A stretch of DNA of 64,000 bases. It comes from Nostoc carneum NIES-2107. GTDB taxonomy: Bacteria; Cyanobacteriota; Cyanobacteriia; Cyanobacteriales; Nostocaceae. Position numbers and translations under genes: made by a program. Under the pieces are notes generated by a model. It was given only the letters and a program-made list of their open reading frames with translations. It was not told where the DNA came from and did no database searches. The DNA is taken from NCBI GenBank assembly GCA_002368155.1, contig AP018180.1, positions 7,744,561-7,808,560 of the forward strand, given 5' to 3'. Shown in pieces: positions 17,708 to 26,892 of the stretch (its first letter is position 1; the number at the start of each line of letters is the position of its first letter).

Positions 17708-18150
17708 CAAGCTATCTACTTGATACAAATATTATTCTTAGATTTGCTGATACCCGCTCCTCAGAGTACGAAATTATTAATAATGCTATTTTCCAAATTT
17801 TGTTACAGGGTGGTCGATGCTTTATTACACCTCAAGTTTTAATTGAATTCTGGGTTGTAGCCACCCGCCCCGTTGCTGTAAATGGATTGGGATGGACACC
17901 AGAAGAAACCGAGCGAGCAGTGCAAATGCTCATAAACCAGTTTGAGTTGCTGGAAGAAACATCGGATATATTTCCCATTTGGTTGGGTCTTGCTACAACT
18001 CATAGGATATCCGGAAAACATACCCATGATTTACGCATACAAGCAGTAGTGCTTGCCCATAATATCAGCCATATTTTGACTTTAAATCCAAAAGATTTTG
18101 TAGCCATCGAAGGAATTACTATTGTTCACCCCAATAGTATAAGTAGTTAG
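17704..18150 (+). CDS. PIN-domain ribonuclease toxin (VapC family)
   Basis: 148 residues with the PIN acidic residues D7 (LLDTNI), E48 (VLIEFW), D109 (HTHDL) and probably D131 (LNPKDF). The family cleaves RNA, usually tRNA or rRNA, and is neutralised by the cognate antitoxin. It is translationally coupled to the upstream gene by a 4-base overlap. The pair lies in the accessory region next to the CRISPR array, a usual place for such modules. Confidence 0.88.
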   Translation: MTSYLLDTNIILRFADTRSSEYEIINNAIFQILLQGGRCFITPQVLIEFWVVATRPVAVNGLGWTPEETERAVQMLINQFELLEETSDIFPIWLGLATTHRISGKHTHDLRIQAVVLAHNISHILTLNPKDFVAIEGITIVHPNSISS

Positions 18151-18842
18151 AGATTGAGATTTGAAGTGAAATGCTTTACTCGCTCAATACAATTTAACCG
18201 CAATAAAATAGCTGACAAGAATCAGTTTCGCTCCCAGCCAGCAGTGGTGATTTTGAAAGACTAACAATTAGTATGGGAATGATTGGCGATCGCCATCCTT
18301 GCAACAGTAGTAGCTGTACGTTGAAATTTGAGGAACGTAGACGCGCATTAGCTTACTCTTGTTGGTCGCTTTGTTACTCCTTTGAAGCCTAGCTGCGCCG
18401 AAGATGGGTTGGGATGATCCGTAACTGATGATCCAAGCTCTCTAAAATATCACCATCCTGAGATCACTAATTTCTGTTTCTCATGGATCTGCTATCTCAG
18501 CCCGTTTGCTATGCAAATTGTGCGATCGCTGTTGTATGAGGTTACTAGCATCTGCTCAAATCAGCGATCGCAAAAGTATTTTTATGCTATCTACTGATGC
18601 ATCTGGCAACATGATCGCTTTTAAACATTAGCTAGTACAACAAGGCAAAAGTAAAAAGTAAAAAGTAAAAAGTAAAAAGATAATCTCCATAAATTGCAGG
18701 CGCGGGGATTTAATCAGAACCTATGATTTCTTGTGCAATGCATCTCGATTGGGAATGTCTTTATTTCCTTCTATAGCTAAGTTGGGGGCTTGTAAGCATT
18801 TATTTTATTCTTTCTTTTGCCTTTTAACTTTTTACTTTTGCC
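18151..18842. other. Gene-poor decayed region
   Basis: No intact gene is visible. There is a short AAAAGTA-type tandem run at about 18650-18680, a partner segment (CTTTTTACTTTTGCC) near 18830, and many GCGATCGC octamers. Near 18320-18390 a short frame (KFEERRRALAY) looks like coding debris but is interrupted by a stop. Confidence 0.6.
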
Positions 18843-19007
18843 TCTGGATGGCACTGTTCATTTACTATTCTTTGGGATGCAGTTGTGGTGGATAGAAAAT
18901 CCTTAGAGACCGCTATTATCAATGCTGGCACTTTAGTTGGTATTGGTGATGGTCGGCAAAGCATTGGTTATGGGCGGTTTGAACTGACTAATTTTGCCAT
19001 TGTTTAA
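18843..19007 (+). pseudogene. C-terminal fragment of a phage- or plasmid-like protein
   Basis: The frame reads SGWHCSFTILWDAVVVDRK, then SLETAIINAGTLVGIGDGR and SIGYGRFELTNFAIV before a stop, with no start codon. The glycine-rich ending (VGIGDGR ... GYGRF) resembles the end of small phage structural or accessory proteins I have seen, but I cannot name the family. It is probably what remains of a gene lost when this region decayed. Confidence 0.45.
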
Positions 19008-19090
19008 TACATGTCAACTTCTGTTGTGTCCAGTCCAGTAGCGTCTAGTTACGTTGAGTTACGTCCTCTTTAGTCAGGTTGTGTCACGTC

Positions 19091-19477
19091 ATGTCATCAA
19101 TCACACTTTACCTGCAAATTAAGCAACGTCGTCAGCATCCCAAGCTTCCTGTTTATTGGTGGCGGCGACAACCGCTAGAGCAATGGGAACTGACAAGACA
19201 ACGTATTTACCAGCGCGATCGCGGTCTTTGTCAAAGTCCAACAGATGCACCTCCCAAAATTCAAGGCTTATGCATGGGTGAAGTCAATCTTAAGGTTGCT
19301 CACATTGATCACATTCGTCCTTTGTCGTCTGGTGGTAGCAACCATGCTTCTAATTTAAGAACCCTTTGCCCTGTATGCCATGCGCTACGTCTTGATCGAA
19401 AGCATGACGGTATGAGAAACAGCCTTGTTAAGAAAGGTTTAATCTCTGTTAATTGGAAACAGTTTGTTTGGGATTAA
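19091..19477 (+). CDS. HNH endonuclease
   Basis: 128 residues from ATG 19091; a TTG at 19079 would add four. The HNH core is visible: CQSP and LCMG as the first half of a zinc site, then VAHIDHIRPLSSGGSNHASN, then LRTLCPVCHALR. Basic residues at both ends suit DNA binding. HNH nucleases of this size occur in phages, introns and defence islands. Here it may be part of the integrative element, perhaps a packaging-associated or homing nuclease. Confidence 0.83.
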   Translation: MSSITLYLQIKQRRQHPKLPVYWWRRQPLEQWELTRQRIYQRDRGLCQSPTDAPPKIQGLCMGEVNLKVAHIDHIRPLSSGGSNHASNLRTLCPVCHALRLDRKHDGMRNSLVKKGLISVNWKQFVWD

Positions 19478-19615
19478 AATTATTCTCAGATATATGGAAT
19501 TTAATACAAATTTGCCTTATTTTTGACCGAAAAAAGGCAAAAGAAAGAATAATGGTCATAAGTCCTCAACAATTTTGTTTGCTTGATTTGCGATCGCACG
19601 CACAAGGTAACAATT

Positions 19616-19731
19616 AGCAAATTACTTAAAATATTTCTAAAATTAGATTCGGAAACACAATTTTTGAGCAGGTAATGCCAAAGATGATCTGACGCTTACA
19701 TTTAACTCCAAAAAAATCTATTCTTTTAATC
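19616..19731. repeat. About 120-bp direct repeat, copy 2
   Basis: Second copy of the repeat at 16637-16759, in the same orientation, with scattered substitutions and one or two single-base gaps. The remaining spacer between 19478 and 19953 holds no gene I can support. Confidence 0.85.
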
Positions 19732-19953
19732 AATACCGTTGCCAATTTACGAGGGTGGGTTGATGATGCTTTCACCATTAACTCGCTGTTATCTAATGTT
19801 TGGCAAAAACAATAAGTCCTAAAAATTCCCTCCAGGTTTCCCACAAGGATTTTTTTGGCCTATTGTCGCAGTATAAAGGGTTTGATCTGACAACCTCCCT
19901 TGTAAGCTGAACGCTTATATATGGGTCAAGTAGGCATTTTTGCCAAAATTTGT

Positions 19954-21033
19954 TTACCCTCTTATTTTGGCAAAGGTATTGTCTAATCTACGAATTTTCT
20001 GCCAGCAGCTTTCTTCACCACCCAGGTATTGTGCAGATGGTTGGCAAGATGAGGGATCTATAGTCTTGATAATTCGTTGAATGCGATCGCTATCAATCCC
20101 TAACTGATTACCCGCTAACTCAACCAGATTTTCAGCATCACTAATTGATATCCCATTCTCAAAGCAGAAGTTCTGCCAACCAAAGGCTTCTTTAGCTAGT
20201 GTAGTTAGTGCCTCACTGCGATCGCCAGTAGGATTATTACCATTTAAAATCTCTCTTGCATTTTCTGAGAGTAATTTTTCTAGAGGTATTACATTCAGAG
20301 CTAAGTCTAAGTCAAGTAATGATGATGGGAGCTTTGCGCTGGCTTGTTTTTTGGTAGGATAAAGACTGATGGATTCTAAATTTTCCACTTCAACTAATTT
20401 ACCTTTATTTATTGACTGGTATGGATTTCCAGATGGGCTAATCGTCGGACTCAGAACTGTAAACCGACCCTTACCCAAGCATTCCCCCACGTGCTTACCT
20501 CCTGGGGATAGTGTAAAGTTGGTGAACTCAGACATCTTTCTGACTCGAATACCGATTCGCCAACCCCCAGAATGAGTGCGTTCGATCAATGTCTGCGTTA
20601 AAGCTGGGTAGTTATCTAGCCACTCTGAAACTAGGCGATCGCATTGTTGGGGTGAATCAAAATTTTTGACATCAAAATCAATCCAGACAGTGTTATTCCA
20701 ACCACCGAGAGTTCCTACTCCGTTAAGAGGATTGGCAAACCATGTATCAAGCTCACTCCGCGTAGGTAATCTTTTTTGGTATTGAGTATGAAGGATTAGA
20801 TGAGGTTTATTGTTTTTATCTAAGTAACTAGGATTTTTGCCCGTAAACTTAGGTTTAGGAGTCTTTCCATCCTCCTCATACTCAATATTTCCCTTTTTAT
20901 CCTTCTTAGGATACTTAAATGGATCTTGTAGAGGCGCAACTGGTAGCGCTGGATATTCATTTTCAGTAAGCCACTGAATAGTTGCGTTGCGTAAATGTAG
21001 ATACTGGTTTTCACCAACGGTGTTAGCAATCAT
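19954..21033 (-). CDS. Primase-polymerase (prim-pol) domain protein of an integrative element
   Basis: 359 residues. The prim-pol catalytic motifs are D119-F-D121 (WIDFDV) and HSGGWR (H154-R159). The first 75 residues are lysine-rich with low-complexity character (YPKKDKKGN). The C-terminal third is helical and lacks Walker motifs, so there is no fused helicase. Such proteins start DNA synthesis for plasmids, phages and phage satellites. The start overlaps the upstream excisionase-like gene by 11 bp, implying coupling. Its last 26 bases recur with one mismatch at 15133-15158. Confidence 0.87.
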   Translation of the reverse strand: MIANTVGENQYLHLRNATIQWLTENEYPALPVAPLQDPFKYPKKDKKGNIEYEEDGKTPKPKFTGKNPSYLDKNNKPHLILHTQYQKRLPTRSELDTWFANPLNGVGTLGGWNNTVWIDFDVKNFDSPQQCDRLVSEWLDNYPALTQTLIERTHSGGWRIGIRVRKMSEFTNFTLSPGGKHVGECLGKGRFTVLSPTISPSGNPYQSINKGKLVEVENLESISLYPTKKQASAKLPSSLLDLDLALNVIPLEKLLSENAREILNGNNPTGDRSEALTTLAKEAFGWQNFCFENGISISDAENLVELAGNQLGIDSDRIQRIIKTIDPSSCQPSAQYLGGEESCWQKIRRLDNTFAKIRG

Positions 21034-21370
21034 TGCTTACCCCCTTGGTAGCAATGTCCGATACAATCTTCTTTTGATCTGAATTGCCTCTAACAAATCT
21101 TTTCTGATTAGAAGGTAGCGATCGCAAGTAATTTTCTATTGCTTTTTGGTGTACTGCTGGAGCATTATGATTAGCTACCCAGTCCAGTATCAACGGTAAA
21201 TTATAGAGAATAGCGCGAGAATTTAACCTTTGCCAATGAATTCCCTCGAGCCAAACACCGGATAGTCTATATTTCTTAAAGGTGGAGTTTGAAAGCCCTG
21301 TGGTTTGGCTCAGAGTTCTTTTTGAGCAGAATTGTGCATCCATAAGTATTTTTTCAACTTTTATGGACAC
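21023..21370 (-). CDS. Excisionase-like DNA-binding protein
   Basis: 115 residues from GTG 21370; ATG 21343 (MDAQFCSKRTL) is an alternative start. A helix-turn-helix-like segment (TGLSNSTFKKYRLSG) is followed by WLEGIHWQRLNSRAILYNLPLILDW. The EGIHW...NSR...YN pattern is typical of small phage excisionases of the winged-helix type. It would direct excision or regulate the element, and it lies just upstream of prim-pol with an 11-bp overlap. Confidence 0.72.
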   Translation of the reverse strand: MSIKVEKILMDAQFCSKRTLSQTTGLSNSTFKKYRLSGVWLEGIHWQRLNSRAILYNLPLILDWVANHNAPAVHQKAIENYLRSLPSNQKRFVRGNSDQKKIVSDIATKGVSNDC

Positions 21371-21824
21371 TATTGTTTGACAGCAACCTCTTCAACGTAA
21401 AGAATGTCAAAACTGTTAAGTTTTGGTTACATTAAGGAATATCAAAACTGTTAAGTTTTGCGATGCTTCCATTTTTCCCGGAGAGTACCCTCAGTAATTA
21501 TGGCATCAACACAATAGTGAGATGTTCGATGATGGCTTTTGAGTAATGGATCACGAGCACTTCTAATCCTTAAGCGAGCCATAGCATCAATAATATTTGA
21601 ATTAATCTCTAAGTAGGTTTTGATGCTATCTACTCCACAATCCGCAAGTTTATGAGCTATTGAGATCACGCGGTCATACCAGATAGCCTTAGCTGTATGT
21701 TTATCAACCAATTTCCAAAAATTTGTTGGTTTTATCTGTTCATCAGATAGCTGTTGTTTATGAATTATCCGTTTGAGCTTATCAATTTGATCAATTTCCC
21801 AGAATTTGTATTCATAAAGGTTTA

Positions 21825-23273
21825 TCCCTCTTCTGTCACTTTCCGGAATAACCAATTAGTAAAGAAGCTAAATCATCCAGAAGCATAACAGGGTTTAAAT
21901 TGATTCATTGCAGCAATTAAATGATTGAATCCCAGTAACAAATGTGAATTAGGGAAAATACTTAACCAGGGATAAATTAACCAAAATAATAAAAGTGGTT
22001 GGATAATGAGACGCAGATTATTTAAAGTATTCTTCCATCCAGATTCATGGTTCCATTGCGGATGCTTGGAAAAATCCACCTCACTATTTTCTTGTACCTC
22101 AGTCTCAAGTTTACGAGATTGATTTAAGCTTAAGAAGACTGGAGAATTTAAACTAATCAATGTGTAAACACAAAAAATAATCTCCCACCACCTCTCAATA
22201 TGTTGGAAATTAGTAAAACGGTAATCTGTCCAACCTAGTTCCTGTTTACACTGTCGAAACCCATATTCAACCCAGGTTCTTAATCCATATAAGTCACCTA
22301 AGATTTTCTTGAGATTACCTTGCAGATTCGTCATCACAAAGGAGGTAGAATTTTCGGGCATGGTTTCTGGGTCAGTAGTTATTTCCCAGTAAGTTATGGC
22401 TCTTTTTTTCCCATAAATTATTTCCCTAATATATCTTGTTTCTGATTTTTGATTACTAAATGTTCTCTCAAATTTACACCACTTATTTGCCCTAACGCTT
22501 TGTCCTGCTGGCAACCAGACTCCATGATTACTTCTAATTGATACTACATAACCTAATTTATATTCAGCTACTTTTCTAATAAATTCACTACTTTCACCAT
22601 ACAAACTATCAGCTAGTACTAATTCAATATTGAACCCTGCCTCCATTAATTCTGTAATTATCTCTGATGCTAACTCTATTTTAGTTTTATATTTATCTGA
22701 CTCTTTTAATGTTCCTTTTGGTTTAAATATTTTGACGATTAATGGAAAAGTTATATTAGCATAAACTCCATAAGCATTGACTGAAACTATTCCATTATCT
22801 ACTTTACCCACGCTTCCTAAATATTGTCTAGCTACATAATCAGTCTTTTTACCTTTTTTCCTATCTCCTGTTTCATCTATTACTAATGTAATTGCCCGAC
22901 CATCTAATTGTTTCTTTAACTTATTTAATCTTCGTTCTTTTAATTTCTTGACTGACCAATTTGAATTGGCTAAGAAATGGTGTAATGATTGGGCCGAATT
23001 TATGCTCACTACCTTTGCTATCTCTGGTAACGATTTTCGTTTTATAGTTGATGTTATCCCCATGTGTAAATATTTGAAGCACTCATAATTCCTGACTTCT
23101 TTAAATACGTCTTTATACTCTGCACAATATTCATCTATGAGCGTAACTGTTGGGTGAGCATCTCGACGTAAATGTTTGAGGATTTGTAATTCTACATCCA
23201 TTGCCCTACTTACCTTTCAGGGTTTTTTCTGTTCATCCTTTTATTTAGAATACCGGAAAGTGACAGAAGAGGG
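21825..23273 (-). mobile_element. IS701-family insertion sequence
   Basis: 1449 bp, with perfect 21-bp inverted repeats at 21826-21846 and 23253-23273 (CCCTCTTCTGTCACTTTCCGG). It is flanked by TTA on both sides (21822-21824 and 23274-23276), a short target duplication. It carries one intact transposase gene. It interrupts the 302-residue hypothetical gene. Confidence 0.92.
21873..23201 (-). CDS. IS701-family transposase
   Basis: 442 residues with the DDE residues in LVIDETGDRKKGKKT, ELVLADSLYGES and TWVEYGFRQCKQELGWTDYRFT. The length and the last motif are typical of IS701. Start and stop both lie within the inverted repeats and the frame is intact, so it may be active. Confidence 0.92.
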   Translation of the reverse strand: MDVELQILKHLRRDAHPTVTLIDEYCAEYKDVFKEVRNYECFKYLHMGITSTIKRKSLPEIAKVVSINSAQSLHHFLANSNWSVKKLKERRLNKLKKQLDGRAITLVIDETGDRKKGKKTDYVARQYLGSVGKVDNGIVSVNAYGVYANITFPLIVKIFKPKGTLKESDKYKTKIELASEIITELMEAGFNIELVLADSLYGESSEFIRKVAEYKLGYVVSIRSNHGVWLPAGQSVRANKWCKFERTFSNQKSETRYIREIIYGKKRAITYWEITTDPETMPENSTSFVMTNLQGNLKKILGDLYGLRTWVEYGFRQCKQELGWTDYRFTNFQHIERWWEIIFCVYTLISLNSPVFLSLNQSRKLETEVQENSEVDFSKHPQWNHESGWKNTLNNLRLIIQPLLLFWLIYPWLSIFPNSHLLLGFNHLIAAMNQFKPCYASG

Positions 23274-23276
23274 TTA

Positions 23277-24319
23277 TAGCGTTTCTCAGTCTGGTGAAGT
23301 ACAGTAGCAACAATGGGTAAACCAATTATAAATATCATTCAATGAAACTTGATTAAAAGCAGTTTCAATCGCTTTTGCTAAATCTGGATAACTTCTAGCT
23401 CCAATAGAACGGAGTAGATTTTTAACTTTTGACCAACAATTTTCTATTGGCGAAAAATCAGGAGAATATGGTGGTAAATAAATCAATTTTGCTCCGGCGG
23501 ACTCGATTAGTTTTTCAACCTCTTTGCCTTTATGAATTGAGCAATTGTCCATGACTACGTAGGCACCCTCCCACAGTTTTGGAACTAATTTTTGAGAAAT
23601 ATAAGCTTCAAATGTCAGCCCGTCAGTTGCACCTAAAATGCTATATTGACTAATCAAACCACAAAGACCAATTGCACCAATTATAGAGACATTTTTACTA
23701 CGCTTCTGAGGTCGTGAGCCATGCGCTCTTTTACCCTTTTTGGCACGGGCTGAATGTCTTATTAAAGATAGATTAGCTCCTGCTTCGTCAAGAAATATAA
23801 GGTTTTCAGTGGGTATACCATTAATTTTAAGCCAAAATTCTACTCTTAATGATTGAACTCTTTCAGTCTCTTTTTCGTCAGCGTGCAATGTTTTTTTTTG
23901 ACGCTGATTTCCATTTTTTTGAGCATTCGGTCTACTGTAGCGATACTAATCGTTATCCCTATTTTATCAAAGAGGCTCTCACGAATTTCTTCCAAAGTGG
24001 CATCGTTCTTGGCTTCTACTATTTCAAAAAGAACATCCAATTGTTCCTCATTTAACTTTGGTGGAGTTTGCTTAGTTCTGGTTTTTGGAGCAATATTGTT
24101 TGTTTCTCTATATTGTTTTAGTAGTTTCTCAATAAAACTTAAACTGACACAAAATCTTTTGGCTAAATCACGTTGTGATATTTCACCTATCTTATAGGTA
24201 TCAAATATTTTTTGGCGAAAGTCTAGGGAATATGGTTTCATTTTTATACTTGAGGAGATGCTCAGATTTAATCTTACAGTCTAAGTTATAAGCGTACTCC
24301 ACTAGCCTGAGAAACGCTA
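23277..24319 (-). mobile_element. IS630-family insertion sequence
   Basis: 1043 bp flanked by TA on both sides (23275-23276, 24320-24321). The inverted ends are about 26 bp with three mismatches (TAGCGTTTCTCAG ... GAGTAC). The TA it used belongs to the TTA duplication made by the IS701-type element, so it arrived later. Confidence 0.92.
23286..24241 (-). CDS. IS630-family transposase, two frames joined by frameshift at A9
   Basis: The first frame (24241-23846, 131 residues) is a helix-turn-helix module: SLDFRQKIFDTYKIGEISQRD and LRDAxx-like repeats. The second (to 23286, about 200 residues) is the DDE domain: LIFLDEAGANLS, YVVMDNCSIHKGKEV and YSPDFSPIENCWSKVK. They overlap at a run of nine A (on -, near 23891-23899). 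Slipping -1 there gives KKKTLHADEKETERVQ, the sequence expected of an intact transposase. Translation of the full enzyme by programmed slippage is therefore likely, as known for many IS630 elements. Confidence 0.85.
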
Positions 24320-24871
24320 TAACAGATAACGGCTAAATTCTCCTTCTATGACTTCTCTCACAATTTCGCACAGTAAATCTACATTAGATGTAAAAGGATA
24401 ACCCCAATTTTTCTCTAAATTTAGTGTGATTAATCTACTGTTATTGAGGATTAGATACCAAATATTTTTGTATACATCAGCTCCCAACCAATTATATTCA
24501 TATTTCCACTTATCAATTTCACCTTTCTCAAATAATGGTAAAAGAGGATCATCAACCTCTCCTTTAGTTGACAAAAAGCATTTAGCAATATTGACACACG
24601 CATCCTTATATCCCACCCAGGTTTGTAGAAGAGCGTAACTAACTTTTGCTCCATCTAGTAAGTTTGCATCTGGTAGTGCAGATATGAAAAATGCTATTTT
24701 TTCTTCTTCCGTTCCATGAGGTAAGCCAACCGACTGATAGCCATACTCTACGTCAGAAAGTAGGTAATTTCCTCTTTCTCTCGTAGATAAGTATTTTATA
24801 TAACAGTGTCTTCCGCGAATCTCATCTTTTTCTCCTTCACTGGATTTATCTATCATTACTTAATTTCTCCA

Positions 24872-26035
24872 TTAAGAAAGCTCAGGTGGTCTAAGGTTCG
24901 TAAAGTTAGTAGCGCCATAGTGGTTGTCAATCATTTTTGCTGATGTTCCAGTCCATCTACCGATCGCGGTGCTGTTAATATGTGCTTCTACACATAAACT
25001 GATAAAGGTATGCCGTGTCTGGTAGCTCTTACGATAAGGGACGTTACACTTAGTTAAGATAGACTTCCATGCACGATTAGCGAAATTGTGATGGTCGATA
25101 AATTTTCCTTTTGGACTTTTAAACACTAGAGATTCAGGATTAACTTCCTCAGGCCTAATCTCATCTAAAATTGCTTGCACTTCTGAATTAATCGGAAAAT
25201 CCCGTTTTCTTTGAGTTTTTAGTCCATCTTTGAGGACTAAGCCATCTTCGGAGACAACTACAGATTCCCGAAACTGAATCACACTATTAGTAATGTGCTT
25301 CCATTTCAACCCAACTGCTTCTGATGGTCTACACCCAGTAAAGAAGAGGAAACGCACATAGTGAGTGTAATGCCTATAGTAGCGATCGCTAGCGAAAGTA
25401 CGAATAATTAAATCTCTTTCTTCTTTACTGAAAGGATGAATATCCTGCTCTTCAATAGCACCCTTGGGTACTTTAATTTTCATAGCAGCAAATGGGTTAG
25501 TTTCAATTAATCCCTCTTCCATTGCCCAATTACAGCAAGCTTTGAGTTGAGTTAAGCAGCGTTTTGCAGCGTCTGGACTTAGATTCGATAAAAGATAATC
25601 TCTAATAGCAGATGCCTCATCAAGCGATCGTGTTGGCAACTTAGCAATATGATTTCGATGCTTAGTAAAGTCTTTAGCGAAAGTACTAGGGCTAACTTGA
25701 GGCTTTTTGAACTCGCTATATTTGTCCCACAACTCATCTAACTGTGGTTTTGGTTTCTGAATTGGTGTAACTGTTGTAACTGGTGTAACTGTACTTAGAG
25801 ATGACGCAGGTTTGTACTTCGCTAAAGTCTCGTCCAACCGTTCATATAAGATATCTTTCTCAATCTCCGCTGCTTTTAGTTCTGCCAGTTTCCGACTAGC
25901 AGGAGTATCTAGCCACCCTGTGGACAAGTAATGGCGCTTACCCGCATAGTGAAATCTCAACTGTAACCGATCATTAGAGTTAATGATTGATACAGATCCT
26001 TTATATCCTCTTCCCCTAGAAGTATTTTGATACAT
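24872..26035 (-). CDS. Tyrosine recombinase / integrase
   Basis: 387 residues: an N-terminal DNA-binding part with the AP2-like pattern (YKGSVSIINSNDRLQLRF), a core-binding SAM-like region (about 100-185) and a catalytic domain. R236 (TGCRPSEA), R341 (YQTRHTF) and Y373 (DNHYG) are the catalytic arginines and tyrosine. The box II histidine is replaced by Y338 and the later His/Trp is probably W361. The start codon lies in the first of two 80-bp tandem repeats. The tRNA-Phe 3' half 290 bp upstream is the likely attachment site. Confidence 0.92.
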   Translation of the reverse strand: MYQNTSRGRGYKGSVSIINSNDRLQLRFHYAGKRHYLSTGWLDTPASRKLAELKAAEIEKDILYERLDETLAKYKPASSLSTVTPVTTVTPIQKPKPQLDELWDKYSEFKKPQVSPSTFAKDFTKHRNHIAKLPTRSLDEASAIRDYLLSNLSPDAAKRCLTQLKACCNWAMEEGLIETNPFAAMKIKVPKGAIEEQDIHPFSKEERDLIIRTFASDRYYRHYTHYVRFLFFTGCRPSEAVGLKWKHITNSVIQFRESVVVSEDGLVLKDGLKTQRKRDFPINSEVQAILDEIRPEEVNPESLVFKSPKGKFIDHHNFANRAWKSILTKCNVPYRKSYQTRHTFISLCVEAHINSTAIGRWTGTSAKMIDNHYGATNFTNLRPPELS

Positions 26036-26210
26036 ATGTATTAATGGTGTAATTATCCTCTGCTCTACACTATTTACACCATTTTTTACACCACTTTTCT
26101 ATCTAAAGGTATCTAAAAACGTTCAAATCAGTACATATGTATTAATGGTGTAATTATCCTCTACTCTACACCATTTACACCACTTTTACACCACTTTTCT
26201 ATCTAAAGGT
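26031..26210. repeat. Two 80-bp tandem repeats upstream of the integrase
   Basis: Copies at 26031-26110 and 26132-26210 begin with the palindrome TACATATGTA and end ATCTAAAGGT. Each contains two or three TTTACACCA-type iterations, and TTTACACCC recurs at 26937-26956. Directly repeated short sites near an attachment site are typical of integrase arm sites or of an autoregulated promoter. Confidence 0.85.
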
Positions 26211-26322
26211 GCCCAAAAATGTCCAATGTTCACTCAAAAATAGAACATTTGTTCTTAATCAGCCAAGTAGTCAGAAACTAGAAAACCCTTGAAATCCAGC
26301 GATTTCAAGAGTTTTTTAAGTA

Positions 26323-26369
26323 TGCCAGGAACCAGACTTGAACTGGTGACACGAGGATTTTCAGTCCTC
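26323..26369 (-). tRNA. tRNA-Phe(GAA) 3' half, attachment-site remnant
   Basis: 47 bases that read, on -, a 5-bp anticodon stem with loop CTGAAAA (anticodon GAA), variable loop, T arm (CCAGTTCAAGTCTGG) and acceptor strand ending TGGCA. The match to a bacterial tRNA-Phe starts exactly at the first base of the anticodon stem. The D arm and 5' acceptor strand are absent. It is not a functional tRNA. It marks a recombination junction at the anticodon arm, near the integrase. Confidence 0.85.
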
Positions 26370-26845
26370 CAACAATCCTCATTTTTCAGTATTTTTACGC
26401 TATACTCAAACTTCTTACCCCAATTTTACCCCCATAATCAACTCGAGCATTAACTACTCCTCTATCACTCCTCTGCTCGACTGTGAAAAATGCTGTCCGC
26501 CACAACTACTGAAGAAATCATCAGCCTCTCCCAAGAAGAAAGCGCTGCCAAGACCTATGACTTACAAGAGCGATATTGATATAAGGAAATAATTTCTTGT
26601 AATTTCAGCATAAAAGGTGCTTCTTAACTAATTGTCTGAGAAGCATCTTAGTTGTGTTGGAAATACAAAAAAAACTTACATTTTCAGATGAAGTTTGTGT
26701 GACCAATTATTCGGGATAAATTTCACACCTGACTTGACAATTGCTTGGTGTACAGATTGAATATAGCGCGAATACATGGAAGAATGTATAAATTGCTGTA
26801 CTATGAGAACAAGCCCAAATCTATTGAATGAAGCTAAATAAGAGA
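26370..26845. other. Spacer between the two tRNA halves
   Basis: No convincing gene. A 29-codon frame at 26490-26579 (MLSATTTEEIISLSQEES...) looks like the start of a truncated gene. A frame on - that enters the tRNA-Gly half is an accident of the tRNA sequence. Confidence 0.5.
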
Positions 26846-26892
26846 AGTAACTGATGGGACTCGAACCCACGACGTTCACCTTGGGAAGGTGA
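26846..26892 (-). tRNA. tRNA-Gly(CCC) 3' half, attachment-site remnant
   Basis: On -, the stem TCACC/GGTGA with loop TTCCCAA gives anticodon CCC. It is followed by a 5-base variable loop, T arm (GTGGGTTCGAGTCCCAT) and a 7-base acceptor strand (CAGTTAC). A matching 5' strand (GTAACTG) and D arm are missing upstream. Like the Phe fragment, it begins exactly at the anticodon stem, so it too looks like an integration scar. Confidence 0.75.

Larger units (their letters stand above)
21451..24856 (-). pseudogene. 302-residue hypothetical gene split by two nested insertion sequences
   Basis: The N-terminal 179 codons lie at 24856-24320 and the C-terminal 123 at 21822-21451. Removing the IS701-type element with one TTA copy and the IS630-type element with one TA copy rejoins them exactly in frame: FSRYLL then NLYEYKFWEIDQ. 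The intact protein would start MIDKSSEGEKDE and end REKWKHRKT. I do not recognise the family; it is charged and soluble, with no signal. It sits between the integrase and the excisionase-like gene. The fragments would each still give a truncated protein, the downstream one with 11 residues from the insertion sequence. Confidence 0.88.

Noticed and set aside
26676-26879. 67-residue frame on -
   Set aside because: It begins inside the tRNA-Gly 3' half and has no protein-like features.
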